Source of the DNA: Sinorhizobium sp. A49
Lineage (GTDB): Bacteria > Pseudomonadota > Alphaproteobacteria > Rhizobiales > Rhizobiaceae
DNA: 64,000 nt
Direction: 5' to 3'
NCBI RefSeq assembly: GCF_002002725.1
Contig: NZ_MUNW01000077.1
Coordinates: 1 to 64,000, forward strand
Positions 35,562 to 46,031 of this stretch are shown one piece after another (positions within the stretch are counted from its first letter, which is position 1; the number at the start of each line of letters is the position of its first letter). Under the pieces are notes generated by a model, which worked only from the letters and a program-made list of their open reading frames with translations, was not told the DNA's origin and searched no databases. The position numbers and the translations under genes are program-made.

Positions 35562-36932
35562 CTATCCCTGTTCGAACGCAGCCGAGACGCGCGCGGCACC
35601 CAGCCGTGTAAGACAGGAGCGCGCCGATTCGCCAGCGTCTTTGTTTTTGCGCACCAGGTCGGCCAGCCGTTCCAGCGCGGATTTCATTCCATTTTCATCG
35701 GTGTAGGCATTCGCGCCATCCTTCGCCGCCCCATTTACGACAAGCGCATATCCTGATGGCGCACCCACCAGCGTCAACCCCGACGCCTTCGGACGGGCGC
35801 AGCCCTTGAGACAGCCGGAGAGATGCACCGTCAGCGAGCCGTCGAAGAGATCCGGCACCGTTTCCACCCATAGCCGCGCCATTGCCTTGGTGTCCATCCA
35901 TGCGGACGCGCAGCCGGTGCTGCCGGCGCAGGTGGCAATGTGGTTTCGCGGGTCGTCGCTCGCGATGCGGAGCCCCTGAGCCAGCGCGAGGCGCTGGGTG
36001 ATTGCGGCAGCTTCTCCTTCCAGACCCAGCACGAAGAAACCGTGTCCGGGCGCAAGCCGGATTTCTCGTGCCCCAAGCTCGGCGGCTTGCCGAAGAAACG
36101 CCATAAGACTGATCGCGTCGATCTGGGCAAAGGCGAGCCCGAGACCAAGCACAATGCCAGCCGAACCGAGATCGTGGATGCCGACGACCGAAGGTGTGGG
36201 CATCAAAGACAAAGCGATGCCGACACTCTCGGCGCTAGACGAACAGAACGCCTGAACCGCGCAAACGTCGAGATCCCGGCCACGTGCGGCCGGACCGATG
36301 GCGGTCAAGGCTTCGAGAATCCGGATAACGACCGGTATCACCGCCTCGCTTTTGAGGACTCCGACGGGCTTCGCCGTCGAAGCGGTTCCGGCAAGCGACA
36401 GGCTCCAACAAATCTCGTCGCCGCGCCGAAAGGCCTGCAGGCGAAGGTCGGCAAGCGTATCGCCGAGATGGAACTGACCGCCGCCATCGACGATGATGCT
36501 AAGCTTCGGCGCGAGCCTCAAAGCGGCCCGCCGTGCGGCGATCTCCTTGCGCAGCGCGGCAGCGAGGCCCCGGGGGTCGGCGATCTCTTCCGGGTCGATG
36601 CCGGCAAGCGGCGGAGTCTCGATCGCAACGCCGTCGGGAACCACGATCGCCGCCTCGCCGATCGCTTCGGCAAGGCCGGGGACGGTCGATGCCGTCAGCC
36701 CGCGGACCTGCACGTTGCCGCGCGCGGTAATTTCCAGAATGCCGTTGCCGAATTGGCGGGCGGCCTTGGCGACATCAGAGAACTGCGAAAGTGTCAGGCT
36801 GCCGTCGAGCGGGCGCAGCCGCACCAACAGCCCATCGCCTGTCGGCATCGGTGCGGCAAGCGACGGGCATGCGCCGCGACGCATGGCGGCGGCATCCGTT
36901 GTTTGCATTGTCGGCACGGCGCAACTGCTCAT
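35562..36932 (-). CDS. cobG: Precorrin-3B synthase
   Basis: Oxygen-dependent monooxygenase converting precorrin-3A to precorrin-3B, the step that commits to the aerobic pathway. 456 residues with nitrite/sulfite-reductase-like ferredoxin domains. The [4Fe-4S] ligands are visible as C-AGSTG-C and, about 40 residues on, C-LKG-C. ATG 36932 is chosen; the ORF stays open upstream to 37118 but the extra residues do not resemble the family. The presence of CobG shows this is the aerobic, not the cbi anaerobic, route. Confidence 0.95.
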   Translation of the reverse strand: MSSCAVPTMQTTDAAAMRRGACPSLAAPMPTGDGLLVRLRPLDGSLTLSQFSDVAKAARQFGNGILEITARGNVQVRGLTASTVPGLAEAIGEAAIVVPDGVAIETPPLAGIDPEEIADPRGLAAALRKEIAARRAALRLAPKLSIIVDGGGQFHLGDTLADLRLQAFRRGDEICWSLSLAGTASTAKPVGVLKSEAVIPVVIRILEALTAIGPAARGRDLDVCAVQAFCSSSAESVGIALSLMPTPSVVGIHDLGSAGIVLGLGLAFAQIDAISLMAFLRQAAELGAREIRLAPGHGFFVLGLEGEAAAITQRLALAQGLRIASDDPRNHIATCAGSTGCASAWMDTKAMARLWVETVPDLFDGSLTVHLSGCLKGCARPKASGLTLVGAPSGYALVVNGAAKDGANAYTDENGMKSALERLADLVRKNKDAGESARSCLTRLGAARVSAAFEQG

Positions 36933-37066
36933 CGGCTTGTCTCGGTCTCTCCCAACGCTGGCCCTATCGGTGGGCGTCTTTTCGCCAGACGCTATAGCAC
37001 AGTGACCGACGTTGAGAGAGATCAAAGACGACGGGAAAAGCCGTGTGAAAGCAGGTGCGGGAGCCG

Positions 37067-37837
37067 CTATTCCTCGAAATCGGCACCCTTGCGCAGAAGG
37101 TAGATATCCATGATCCACCCCATGCGCTGGCGTTCCCTTGCGCGCGTCGCCAGGATCTCGTCCTTGACGTCGGCAAGGCGACCGGAGATGACGATCTCGT
37201 CAGGCGTTCCGAGATAGGCGCCCCAATAGATCTCCGCGTCCGGATCCTCGATCCGCTGGAAGGCCTGCTCGCCATCGAGCATGACGACAGAGGTCTGGCT
37301 GCGCTCGGGGAAACTCTCGGACAAGCGACGCCCGGTGGTGATCTCGACCGGCTTGCCGACCAGGTTCAGCGGAATGCGATGGCTGGCGCAAAGCGCCTGC
37401 AGACTGGTGATCCCCGGCAGAACGTCATAGTCGAAGACGACCTTGCCCCGCGCCTTCACCCGCTCGACGATGCGAATGGTGCTGTCATAGAGCATCGGAT
37501 CGCCCCAGACGAGAAAGGCGCCGATCCCGTCGTCACCCAGTTCGCTGCCGATCAGGTGCTCGTAGATCTCGGCGATGCGGGCGTGCCAGTCGTCGACGCT
37601 GCCGTCATAGCTGACGCCCTCGGTGCGGCGGACCGGCACCGCGAATTCGACCGTGCGGCTGTCAGCGCGCGTCACGTAGCGCGCGCAGATCTCGCGGCGC
37701 ACCTCGGCAAGCTCGGTCTTCTTCTCGCCCTTGGTCGGGATGAACAACACGTCGGCGCGGTTGAGCGCGTTGATCGCCTGGACGGTCATGTGCTCGGGAT
37801 TGCCGGAGCCGATGCCGATGATCAGAAGTTTTCGCAC
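37067..37837 (-). CDS. cobF: Precorrin-6A synthase (deacetylating)
   Basis: Methylates C1 of precorrin-5 and releases acetate, giving precorrin-6A. 256 residues starting at GTG 37837, with AGGGG a few bases upstream. The N-terminal motif is LLIIGIGSGNPEHMTVQAI, followed by AFLVWGDPMLYDSTIRI and VLPGITSLQALCASHRIPLN. It precedes cobG by 134 bases on the same strand and probably heads the cobFGHIJ transcript. I see no convincing cobalamin riboswitch in 37838-37989. Confidence 0.95.
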   Translation of the reverse strand: MRKLLIIGIGSGNPEHMTVQAINALNRADVLFIPTKGEKKTELAEVRREICARYVTRADSRTVEFAVPVRRTEGVSYDGSVDDWHARIAEIYEHLIGSELGDDGIGAFLVWGDPMLYDSTIRIVERVKARGKVVFDYDVLPGITSLQALCASHRIPLNLVGKPVEITTGRRLSESFPERSQTSVVMLDGEQAFQRIEDPDAEIYWGAYLGTPDEIVISGRLADVKDEILATRARERQRMGWIMDIYLLRKGADFEE

Positions 37838-37989
37838 ACGCGCCCCTGTCGTTCGTCAAAGTGTTTCAGCACCCGTTGCGCGCCTGAACCAGCGCGCGGC
37901 GCTGTCCGTGTCTTTGGCGGATCGGCGATTGAGACGCAAGCTCCACTCGCGACAGCGTTCCGGCCGCCAGCGCCATGGTATCCAGGAGA

Positions 37990-38688
37990 CTAAGAGACTT
38001 CCGGATTTTCGGGCAATGTCCAGTCGATCGGCTCAAAACCTTTCGAGACGAGGAACTCATTGGCCTGGGAGAAATGCCGGCAGCCGAGAAAACCGGAATG
38101 CGCCGAGAGCGGCGACGGATGCGGCGCCCGCAACACGAGATGGCGCGATCGGTCGACGAAGGCGGCCTTCTTCTGCGCGTAGGATCCCCAGAGCAGAAAC
38201 ACCACCGGGTGATCCGCCTCGTTGACGGCGCGGATGATCGCGTCGGTAAAGCGCTCCCAGCCGCGTCCCTGATGCGAGGCCGCCTGCCCGCGCTCGACCG
38301 TCAGCACGCTGTTGAGCAGCAGCACACCCTGCTTCGCCCAACTTTCGAGAAAGCCGTGGCGAGCCGGGGCGATACCGAGGTCGGTCTTCAATTCCTTGTA
38401 GATGTTGACGAGCGACGGCGGCGTGCGAACACCCGGGCGTACGCTGAAGCAGAGCCCGTGCGCCTGGCCATCGCCGTGATAGGGATCTTGGCCCAAGATG
38501 ACGACGCGCACCTTGTCGAGCGGCGTCAGATCGAGCGCCCGAAAATACTCAGGCCCCCGCGGAAAGATCTGCCGCCCTTCGCTGCGCGCATCGACCAGGA
38601 ACTGCTTGAGTTCGCCCATATACGGGCTGGAAAATTCCGGCTCCAGTGCCGCTTTCCAGCTGTCTTCGAGCTTCACTGCCGTGTCCAT
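37990..38688 (-). CDS. ung: Uracil-DNA glycosylase
   Basis: Removes uracil from DNA to start base excision repair. 232 residues, family 1. Catalytic water-activating motif [21 protein letters not shown] is intact, as are [17 protein letters not shown] and the DNA-minor-groove motif [16 protein letters not shown]. The ATG at 38688 removes 24 non-conserved residues present in the longer reading frame. Unrelated in function to its neighbours cobF and modA. Confidence 0.97.
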   Translation of the reverse strand: MDTAVKLEDSWKAALEPEFSSPYMGELKQFLVDARSEGRQIFPRGPEYFRALDLTPLDKVRVVILGQDPYHGDGQAHGLCFSVRPGVRTPPSLVNIYKELKTDLGIAPARHGFLESWAKQGVLLLNSVLTVERGQAASHQGRGWERFTDAIIRAVNEADHPVVFLLWGSYAQKKAAFVDRSRHLVLRAPHPSPLSAHSGFLGCRHFSQANEFLVSKGFEPIDWTLPENPEVS

Positions 38689-38808
38689 ACCGCCTCCGGT
38701 CCGTTGCATCCGCCTGTCGCCCGGGAATTTAGGCCGATCACCCGCCACCGCAAGCATCAATCCCGCGACGAGCCGCTTGTATCACGGCTTTTACTAGCGC
38801 TTTCGAGC

Positions 38809-38836
38809 AGCATTGTATTTCAATGGATACAACGCT
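38809..38836. promoter_or_regulatory. ModE-box-like operator before modA
   Basis: AGCATTGTAT and ATACAACGCT form 10-bp arms with one mismatch around an 8-base spacer, 58 bases before the modA start. Layout and half-sites (ATTGTAT / ATACAACG) resemble the molybdate-responsive ModE box (CGTTATAT / ACATAACG in E. coli). A second half-site-like CGTTATAT follows at 38854. A modE gene lies at the end of this operon, which supports the call. Confidence 0.65.
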
Positions 38837-38894
38837 AATCAGGAGGAGATATCGTTATATCCTGAAAAATACCACGAACTTGATGGAGGCAAGC

Positions 38895-39689
38895 ATGATG
38901 ATGCAACGCAGACAATTGCTGAAGGGACTGGTGCTCGCCCTTGGCGTCGCCTTTACCGGAGCAACCTTTGCGCCTGATGCCGCCATGGCCGAAGACAAGG
39001 TAACGGTCTTTGCCGCCGCGAGCCTGAAGAACGCGCTCGATGCGATCAACGCCGAATGGCAGAAGGAAAGCGGCAAGGAGACGACCGTTTCCTATGCGGC
39101 GAGCTCGGCCCTTGCCAAGCAGGTGGAACAGGGCGCACCGGCCGATGTGTTCATCTCCGCCGATCTCGCCTGGATGGACTATCTCGCTGAGAAAAAGCTG
39201 ATCAAGGACGATACTCGCGCCAACCTGCTCGGCAACCGTATCGTTCTCGTCTCGGGCAAGGCGGATGCGCCGCCGGTCGAGATCAAGCAGGGCTTCGATC
39301 TGACAACGCTGATCGGCGACGGTCGCCTGGCGATGGGTGCGGTCGATTCCGTGCCGGCCGGCAAATACGGCAAGGCCGCGCTTGAAAAGCTCGGCGTCTG
39401 GTCGAGCGTCGAACAGAAAGTCGCCGGCGCCGAGAGCGTGCGCGCAGCCCTGCTGCTGGTCTCGCGCGGCGAAGCGCCCTATGGCATCGTCTACCAGACC
39501 GACGCTGCCGCGGATCCGGGCGTCAAGGTCGTCGGCACCTTCCCCGAGGACAGCCATCCGCCGATCATCTACCCGATCGCGGTCACGGCGGACAGCAAGA
39601 ACGCCGATGCCGCCGCCTATGTCGACTTCATCAAGTCCGACAAGGCTGCACCGCTCTTTGAAAAGCAGGGATTCACCATCCTGAAATAA
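38895..39689 (+). CDS. modA: Molybdate ABC transporter, substrate-binding protein
   Basis: Periplasmic molybdate/tungstate-binding protein, 264 residues with a signal peptide ending near AAMAED. The signal carries RRQLLKG, which resembles a weak twin-arginine motif. The mature start VTVFAAASLKNALDAI and the following SYAASSALAKQVEQGAPADVFISAD are typical ModA, including the Ser/Ala contacts for the oxyanion. GGAGG lies six bases before ATG 38895. First gene of modABC, downstream of a ModE-box-like palindrome. Confidence 0.95.
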   Translation: MMMQRRQLLKGLVLALGVAFTGATFAPDAAMAEDKVTVFAAASLKNALDAINAEWQKESGKETTVSYAASSALAKQVEQGAPADVFISADLAWMDYLAEKKLIKDDTRANLLGNRIVLVSGKADAPPVEIKQGFDLTTLIGDGRLAMGAVDSVPAGKYGKAALEKLGVWSSVEQKVAGAESVRAALLLVSRGEAPYGIVYQTDAAADPGVKVVGTFPEDSHPPIIYPIAVTADSKNADAAAYVDFIKSDKAAPLFEKQGFTILK

Positions 39690-39736
39690 CCGTCGCCTCG
39701 CCTGTCCAGAAACGGGCGAAGCATCTATCGTTCTCC

Positions 39737-39763
39737 AGCGCCGCGCGCACATCGCGCGGCGCT
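39737..39763 (+). terminator. Strong hairpin between modA and modB
   Basis: AGCGCCGCGCG pairs perfectly with CGCGCGGCGCT around a 5-base loop. There is no T-run after it. Such a hairpin between a binding-protein gene and its permease often stabilises the upstream mRNA or partly terminates, giving more ModA than ModBC. Confidence 0.55.
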
Positions 39764-39791
39764 CTACATTTCGACCGGGGGTGACACGACT

Positions 39792-40493
39792 TTGGATTGG
39801 TTGGAGTTGAGCGAGGCGGAATGGACGGCGATCCTGCTGAGCCTGCGCGTGGCGACGGTGGCGATGGTCTGCAGCCTGCCCTTTGCGCTTGGCGTTGCCA
39901 TGCTGCTTGCCCGCGGCCGCTTCTGGGGCAAGACGGCGCTGAATGGTCTCGTGCACATGCCGCTGATCCTGCCGCCTGTTGTCACCGGCTTTCTGCTGCT
40001 GCTTCTGTTCGGCCGTAGAGGACCTATCGGCGCGTTTCTGGCCGAGAATTTCGGCCTCGTCTTTTCCTTCCGCTGGACCGGGGCTGCCCTTGCCTGCGCC
40101 GTCATGGCCTTTCCCTTGATGGTGCGCAGCATCCGGCTGTCGATCGAGGCGGTCGACCGCAAGCTCGAGGATGCCGCGACCACGCTCGGCGCCGGGCCGA
40201 TCTGGGTGTTCTTCACCGTCACCCTGCCGCTGATCCTGCCGGGCATCATCGCCGGCATGATCCTCGCCTTTGCCAAGGCCATGGGCGAGTTCGGCGCGAC
40301 GATCACCTTTGTCTCCAACATTCCCGGCGAAACGCAGACCCTGTCGGCGGCGATCTACACCTTTACCCAGGTGCCGGGCGGCGACGCCGGCGCCATGCGC
40401 CTGACGATCATCTCGGTGATCATCTCCATGGCGGCGCTGATGCTCTCGGAACTGCTGGCAAACGCTGCCGCCAAGCGGACGGTTGCCGCATGA
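39792..40493 (+). CDS. modB: Molybdate ABC transporter permease
   Basis: Inner-membrane channel subunit, 233 residues with about five helices. The EAA-loop that contacts the ATPase reads [27 protein letters not shown], and [25 protein letters not shown] is a ModB signature. It starts at TTG 39792, about ten bases after GGGGGTGA. It overlaps modC by 4 bases. Confidence 0.95.
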   Translation: MDWLELSEAEWTAILLSLRVATVAMVCSLPFALGVAMLLARGRFWGKTALNGLVHMPLILPPVVTGFLLLLLFGRRGPIGAFLAENFGLVFSFRWTGAALACAVMAFPLMVRSIRLSIEAVDRKLEDAATTLGAGPIWVFFTVTLPLILPGIIAGMILAFAKAMGEFGATITFVSNIPGETQTLSAAIYTFTQVPGGDAGAMRLTIISVIISMAALMLSELLANAAAKRTVAA

Positions 40494-41563
40494 GCCTGCT
40501 CGTCGAAGCCCGCCACAAGCTCGGCGACTTCTCCGTCGACGCTGCCTTCACCTCCGATGGCGGCGTCACCGCGCTGTTCGGCCGCTCGGGCTCGGGCAAG
40601 ACCTCGCTGATCAACATCATCGCCGGCCTGATGAAGCCGCAGAGCGGTCGCGTGGTGCTCGACGGCGACATCATCGCCGACAGCGAACGGCGGATCTTCA
40701 CGCCGGTCCATCGCCGCCGCTTCGGGTATGTCTTTCAGGAGGCACGCCTGTTCCCGCATTTGAGCGTCGCCAGCAACCTTGCCTATGGCCGCTGGTTTGC
40801 CGGCAAGCAAGGAAAGGCAGCCGACACGGGACACGTCGTCGACATGCTCGGCATCGGCCAGCTGCTTGAACGCAATCCGTCGGCGCTCTCGGGCGGCGAA
40901 CGGCAGCGGGTCGCCATCGGCCGCGCCTTGCTGGCCGCCCCTCGCCTGCTGCTCATGGATGAACCGCTCGCGGCCCTCGACGACGAGCGCAAGGCCGAGA
41001 TCCTGCCCTATCTCGAACGCTTGCGCGACGATGCCGGCATTCCGATCGTCTATGTCAGCCACTCCGTCAGCGAAGTCGCGCGCCTCGCCCAGCGGGTCGT
41101 GGTGCTGGAGGATGGCCGCGTGAAGGCATCGGGCGCTGCCGCCGACGTGTTGAGCGCGCCGGCAGCGACGGTTGCCACCGGCCGGCGCGAAGCGGGCGTA
41201 TTGCTCGAAGGCGTTGTCGAGATGCACGATACCACTCACGACCTGACGACGGTGCGCGTCGGCGAGCGGCTTATCCGGGTGCAAGGGATCGACCTGGCGC
41301 CGGGGCATGGCTTGCGCCTGCACATCGCCGCGCGCGACGTCATGCTGGCGACGGTTCGCCCCGAGGGCATCAGCGCCCTCAACGTGCTGGAGGGAACGAT
41401 CGTCGATCTGGTGGCGGGCGAAAACGGCAGCGTCGATGTGCGCATAGACTGCGGCGGAACGACGATCGCCGCGCGCATCACGACATTCTCACGCGATGCG
41501 CTGCAACTCCACCAGGGCAAACCGGTTCACGCCATCATTAAGTCGGTGGCAATCGATCACTGA
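40490..41563 (+). CDS. modC: Molybdate ABC transporter ATP-binding protein
   Basis: Energises molybdate uptake; 357 residues. Walker A is [11 protein letters not shown], the ABC signature [15 protein letters not shown], Walker [13 protein letters not shown] and the switch His is in YVSHSVSE. Residues from about 290 form a TOBE domain that may bind oxyanion and regulate transport. The last 26 bases overlap the 3' end of modE on the opposite strand. Confidence 0.96.
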   Translation: MSLLVEARHKLGDFSVDAAFTSDGGVTALFGRSGSGKTSLINIIAGLMKPQSGRVVLDGDIIADSERRIFTPVHRRRFGYVFQEARLFPHLSVASNLAYGRWFAGKQGKAADTGHVVDMLGIGQLLERNPSALSGGERQRVAIGRALLAAPRLLLMDEPLAALDDERKAEILPYLERLRDDAGIPIVYVSHSVSEVARLAQRVVVLEDGRVKASGAAADVLSAPAATVATGRREAGVLLEGVVEMHDTTHDLTTVRVGERLIRVQGIDLAPGHGLRLHIAARDVMLATVRPEGISALNVLEGTIVDLVAGENGSVDVRIDCGGTTIAARITTFSRDALQLHQGKPVHAIIKSVAIDH

Positions 41564-41930
41564 TCGGCGTTTGCTCGGAATCACGAGCGGCTTCGAGCCA
41601 GGCGAGATCGTCGGCGATCGCCGCCCGCGCCTTTGCCTCCATCTCACGGTAGCGGCAGATCAGCGTTTCTCCGAAGGGCGTCAGCGCGGCGCCGCCGCCC
41701 TGTTTGCCGCCGCGCTGGCTTTCGACCGACGGCTCCTTGAACATCCGGTTCAATGCATCGACCAGCAGCCAGGCCCGGCGGTAGGACATGTCCATGGCGC
41801 GACCGGCGGCCGAGATCGATCCGGTCTTGCGGATGTGTTCAAGAAGCATGATCTTGCCGCGCCCAAGCCGGTCTTCGGGCGGGAAGTCGATGCGCAGGAT
41901 AGGGCGAAGGTCGTCAGGGCGATCATTCAT
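41538..41930 (-). CDS. modE: ModE-family molybdate-responsive regulator
   Basis: A 130-residue winged-helix protein equal to the N-terminal DNA-binding domain of Mod[40 protein letters not shown] and [22 protein letters not shown]. The C-terminal TOBE molybdate-sensing domains of E. coli ModE are absent, as in many short ModE proteins, so how it senses molybdate is unclear. Start ATG 41930 is preferred over 42011. Convergent with modC and overlapping it by 26 bases. Confidence 0.88.
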   Translation of the reverse strand: MNDRPDDLRPILRIDFPPEDRLGRGKIMLLEHIRKTGSISAAGRAMDMSYRRAWLLVDALNRMFKEPSVESQRGGKQGGGAALTPFGETLICRYREMEAKARAAIADDLAWLEAARDSEQTPISDRLPPT

Positions 41931-42118
41931 GCGCGAAACATAGAAGCTTGCACGGCAAATCGAAAGTCGGTTCGCGACCGAGCCGGGCCGATTTCTCATC
42001 GGTCGATGCAAGCGCCCGTCAAAGAATGAGAAAGGCCAAAATCAGGGCCTTGATCTGTCCGTGCCGACATGCACCGATGGCGCATCCGCAGTAACCCCCG
42101 CCTGAAGGCTTATCTCCC

Positions 42119-43450
42119 ATGCCAGGTCCCCTTCTCGATGTCGTCGAAACCGATCAGATCCAACCGGCCAAAGCCGATGTCGTTATTGTCGGCGGCGGCA
42201 TCATCGGCGTCAGCACCGCGCTGTTTCTCGCCGAACGCGGCATTGACGTCGTGCTCTGCGAAAAAGGTACGCCCGGAGCCGAACAGTCGAGCCGCAACTG
42301 GGGTTGGGTGCGCGTCATGGGACGCGACGAACGGGAGATACCGCTCGCGATCGAGGCGCTGAAGATTTGGGATACGCTCGATGCGCGCGTCGGCGGTGAA
42401 ACCGGCTTTCGGCGCAGCGGCATCCTCTACATCTCCGAAAACGAGACCGACATCGCCAACCGCGATGCCTGGCTGGCGATGGCGAGACCCTATGGCGTCG
42501 ACAGCCGTCAAATCGGGGCTGAAGCGACAGAAGCGCTGATGCCGGGCGCCAGCATCCACTATAAAGGTGCGCTGCACACGCCGAGCGACGGCCGGGCCGA
42601 ACCGCAAAAGGCGGTGCCGGCAATCGTTGCCGGAGCAAGACGCGCCGGTGCCCGCATTCTATCGGGCTGCGCGGTGCGCGGCATCGAGAGACAAGCCGGG
42701 CGCATCAACGCCGTCGTCACCGAAAAGGGCCGGATCGAAACATCAAGTGTGGTCGTGGCCGGCGGGGCCTGGTCGCGGCTGTTCCTCAAGGGCCTCGGCG
42801 TCCGGCTGCCGCAACTGAAGGTCCGCAACACCGTGCTCAGAACCAGTGCGGTCTCGGGCGGCCCCGAAGGAGCGGGCGCCACCGGCGCCTACGCCTATCG
42901 CAAACGGCTCGACGGCGGCTACACGATTGCCGATGGCGGCGCCAACCTGCATCCCGTCGCGCCCGACAGTTTTGCCTTCTTCCGCGATTTCCAGCCGGCA
43001 CGGAAGGCCGAGGGCGAATCCGTCCAGGTCGGGCTCAGCGCCCAGAGCTGGCGAGAACTTTTCGAGATCGGCGCCGTCCCGCTCGATCGCCCCGGCGCCT
43101 TCGAGCGCCGCCGGGTGCTGGATCCGCAGCCCGATCAGCACTCCGCGCTGCGCGCATTCGATGAAGCGAAAAAGGCGCTGCCCTCCCTGCGCGACGCGCG
43201 GGTACAGCAGGTTTGGGCCGGCCTGATCGACGTCACGCCCGACGCCGTTCCGGTGATTTCGACGGTCGAGAGCCTGCCCGGCCTCGTCGTTGCCACAGGT
43301 TTCTCCGGCCATGGCTTCGGTATCGGCCCGGGCGCCGGGCACCTGGTCGCCGACCTCGTCACCGGCCAGAAACCGATCGTCGACCCCACGCCTTTTCGCC
43401 TGTCGCGTTTCTCCGATGGCACGCCGATCACCATCGCTCCACCGGTTTGA
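42119..43450 (+). CDS. FAD-dependent oxidoreductase (DAO family)
   Basis: A 443-residue flavoprotein related to D-amino-acid dehydrogenases and sarcosine oxidases. The dinucleotide-binding motif VVIVGGGIIGVSTALFLAERG is at about residues 20-40 and the C-terminal FAD segment is VVATGFSGHGFGIGPGAGHLVADLVTG. An RNWGWVRVMGRDEREIPL stretch follows the first domain. No membrane segment is seen. The substrate is probably an amine or amino acid. It stands alone between modE and the bkd operon, divergent from modE. Confidence 0.88.
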   Translation: MPGPLLDVVETDQIQPAKADVVIVGGGIIGVSTALFLAERGIDVVLCEKGTPGAEQSSRNWGWVRVMGRDEREIPLAIEALKIWDTLDARVGGETGFRRSGILYISENETDIANRDAWLAMARPYGVDSRQIGAEATEALMPGASIHYKGALHTPSDGRAEPQKAVPAIVAGARRAGARILSGCAVRGIERQAGRINAVVTEKGRIETSSVVVAGGAWSRLFLKGLGVRLPQLKVRNTVLRTSAVSGGPEGAGATGAYAYRKRLDGGYTIADGGANLHPVAPDSFAFFRDFQPARKAEGESVQVGLSAQSWRELFEIGAVPLDRPGAFERRRVLDPQPDQHSALRAFDEAKKALPSLRDARVQQVWAGLIDVTPDAVPVISTVESLPGLVVATGFSGHGFGIGPGAGHLVADLVTGQKPIVDPTPFRLSRFSDGTPITIAPPV

Positions 43451-45014
<1,564 letters not shown>

Positions 45015-45015
45015 T

Positions 45016-46029
45016 ATGGCCAGAATGACAATGATCGAGGCCGTGCGCAGCGCCATGGATGTCGCCATGGGGCGCGACGACAATGTCGTCGTCTTCGGCG
45101 AGGACGTCGGTTACTTCGGCGGCGTCTTCCGCTGCACGCAGGGGCTCCAGGCGAAATACGGCAAGACCCGTTGCTTCGACGCGCCGATCAGCGAGAGCGG
45201 CATCGTCGGCACGGCGATCGGCATGGCGGCCTACGGGCTGAAGCCCTGCGTCGAAATCCAGTTCGCCGACTACATGTATCCGGCCTACGACCAGATCACC
45301 CAGGAAGCGGCCCGCATCCGCTACCGCTCCAACGGCGATTTCACCTGCCCGATCGTGCTGCGCATGCCGACCGGCGGCGGCATCTTCGGCGGCCAGACGC
45401 ACAGCCAGAGCCCGGAAGCGCTGTTCACCCATGTCTGCGGCCTCAAGGTCGTCGTGCCGTCCAACCCCTATGACGCCAAGGGCCTGCTGATCGCCTCGAT
45501 CGAGGACCCCGATCCGGTGATGTTCCTGGAGCCGAAGCGGCTCTATAACGGCCCCTTCGACGGCCACCACGATCGCCCCGTCATCCCCTGGTCGAAGCAC
45601 GATCTCGGCGAGGTGCCGGAGGGCCATTACACGATCCCGATCGGCAAGGCTGAGGTGCGCCGCAAGGGTTCGGCCGTCACGGTCGTCGCCTATGGCACCA
45701 TGGTGCATGTGGCGCTGGCAGCCGCCGAAGAGACCGGCATCGACGCCGAGGTGATCGACCTTCGCAGCCTGCTGCCGCTCGATCTCGATGCCATCGTGCA
45801 ATCGGTCGAAAAGACCGGGCGCTGCGTCGTCGTGCATGAGGCGACGCTTACCTCGGGCTTCGGCGGCGAAATCGCCTCCCTCGTCCAGGAGCACTGCTTC
45901 TACCATCTGGAAGCCCCGGTCGTGCGCGTCGCCGGCTGGGACACACCCTACCCGCATGCCCAGGAGTGGGACTATTTCCCCGGCCCGGCGCGCGTCGGAC
46001 GCGCGCTCGTCGAAGTGATGGAGGCCTGA
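45016..46029 (+). CDS. bkdAb: Branched-chain 2-oxoacid dehydrogenase E1 beta
   Basis: Beta subunit of the E1 heterotetramer, 337 residues. Features are VVVFGEDVGYFGGVFR, RCFDAPISESGIVGTAIGMAAYGLKPCVEIQFADYMYPAYDQ and the C-terminal VVVHEATLTSGFGGEIAS. The ATG at 45016 lies one base after the alpha stop codon. It supplies part of the ThDP site at the subunit interface. Confidence 0.96.
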   Translation: MARMTMIEAVRSAMDVAMGRDDNVVVFGEDVGYFGGVFRCTQGLQAKYGKTRCFDAPISESGIVGTAIGMAAYGLKPCVEIQFADYMYPAYDQITQEAARIRYRSNGDFTCPIVLRMPTGGGIFGGQTHSQSPEALFTHVCGLKVVVPSNPYDAKGLLIASIEDPDPVMFLEPKRLYNGPFDGHHDRPVIPWSKHDLGEVPEGHYTIPIGKAEVRRKGSAVTVVAYGTMVHVALAAAEETGIDAEVIDLRSLLPLDLDAIVQSVEKTGRCVVVHEATLTSGFGGEIASLVQEHCFYHLEAPVVRVAGWDTPYPHAQEWDYFPGPARVGRALVEVMEA

Positions 46030-46031
46030 GC

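Noticed and set aside
37981-37990. tccaggagac, resembling the core of a B12 box, next to cobF
   Set aside because: A cobalamin riboswitch for cobF would be on the minus strand; this match is on the plus strand, lacks the rest of the conserved fold and leads into the antisense of ung.
37866-38060. 64-codon minus-strand frame between cobF and ung
   Set aside because: It overlaps the end of ung and has no family resemblance or ribosome binding site.
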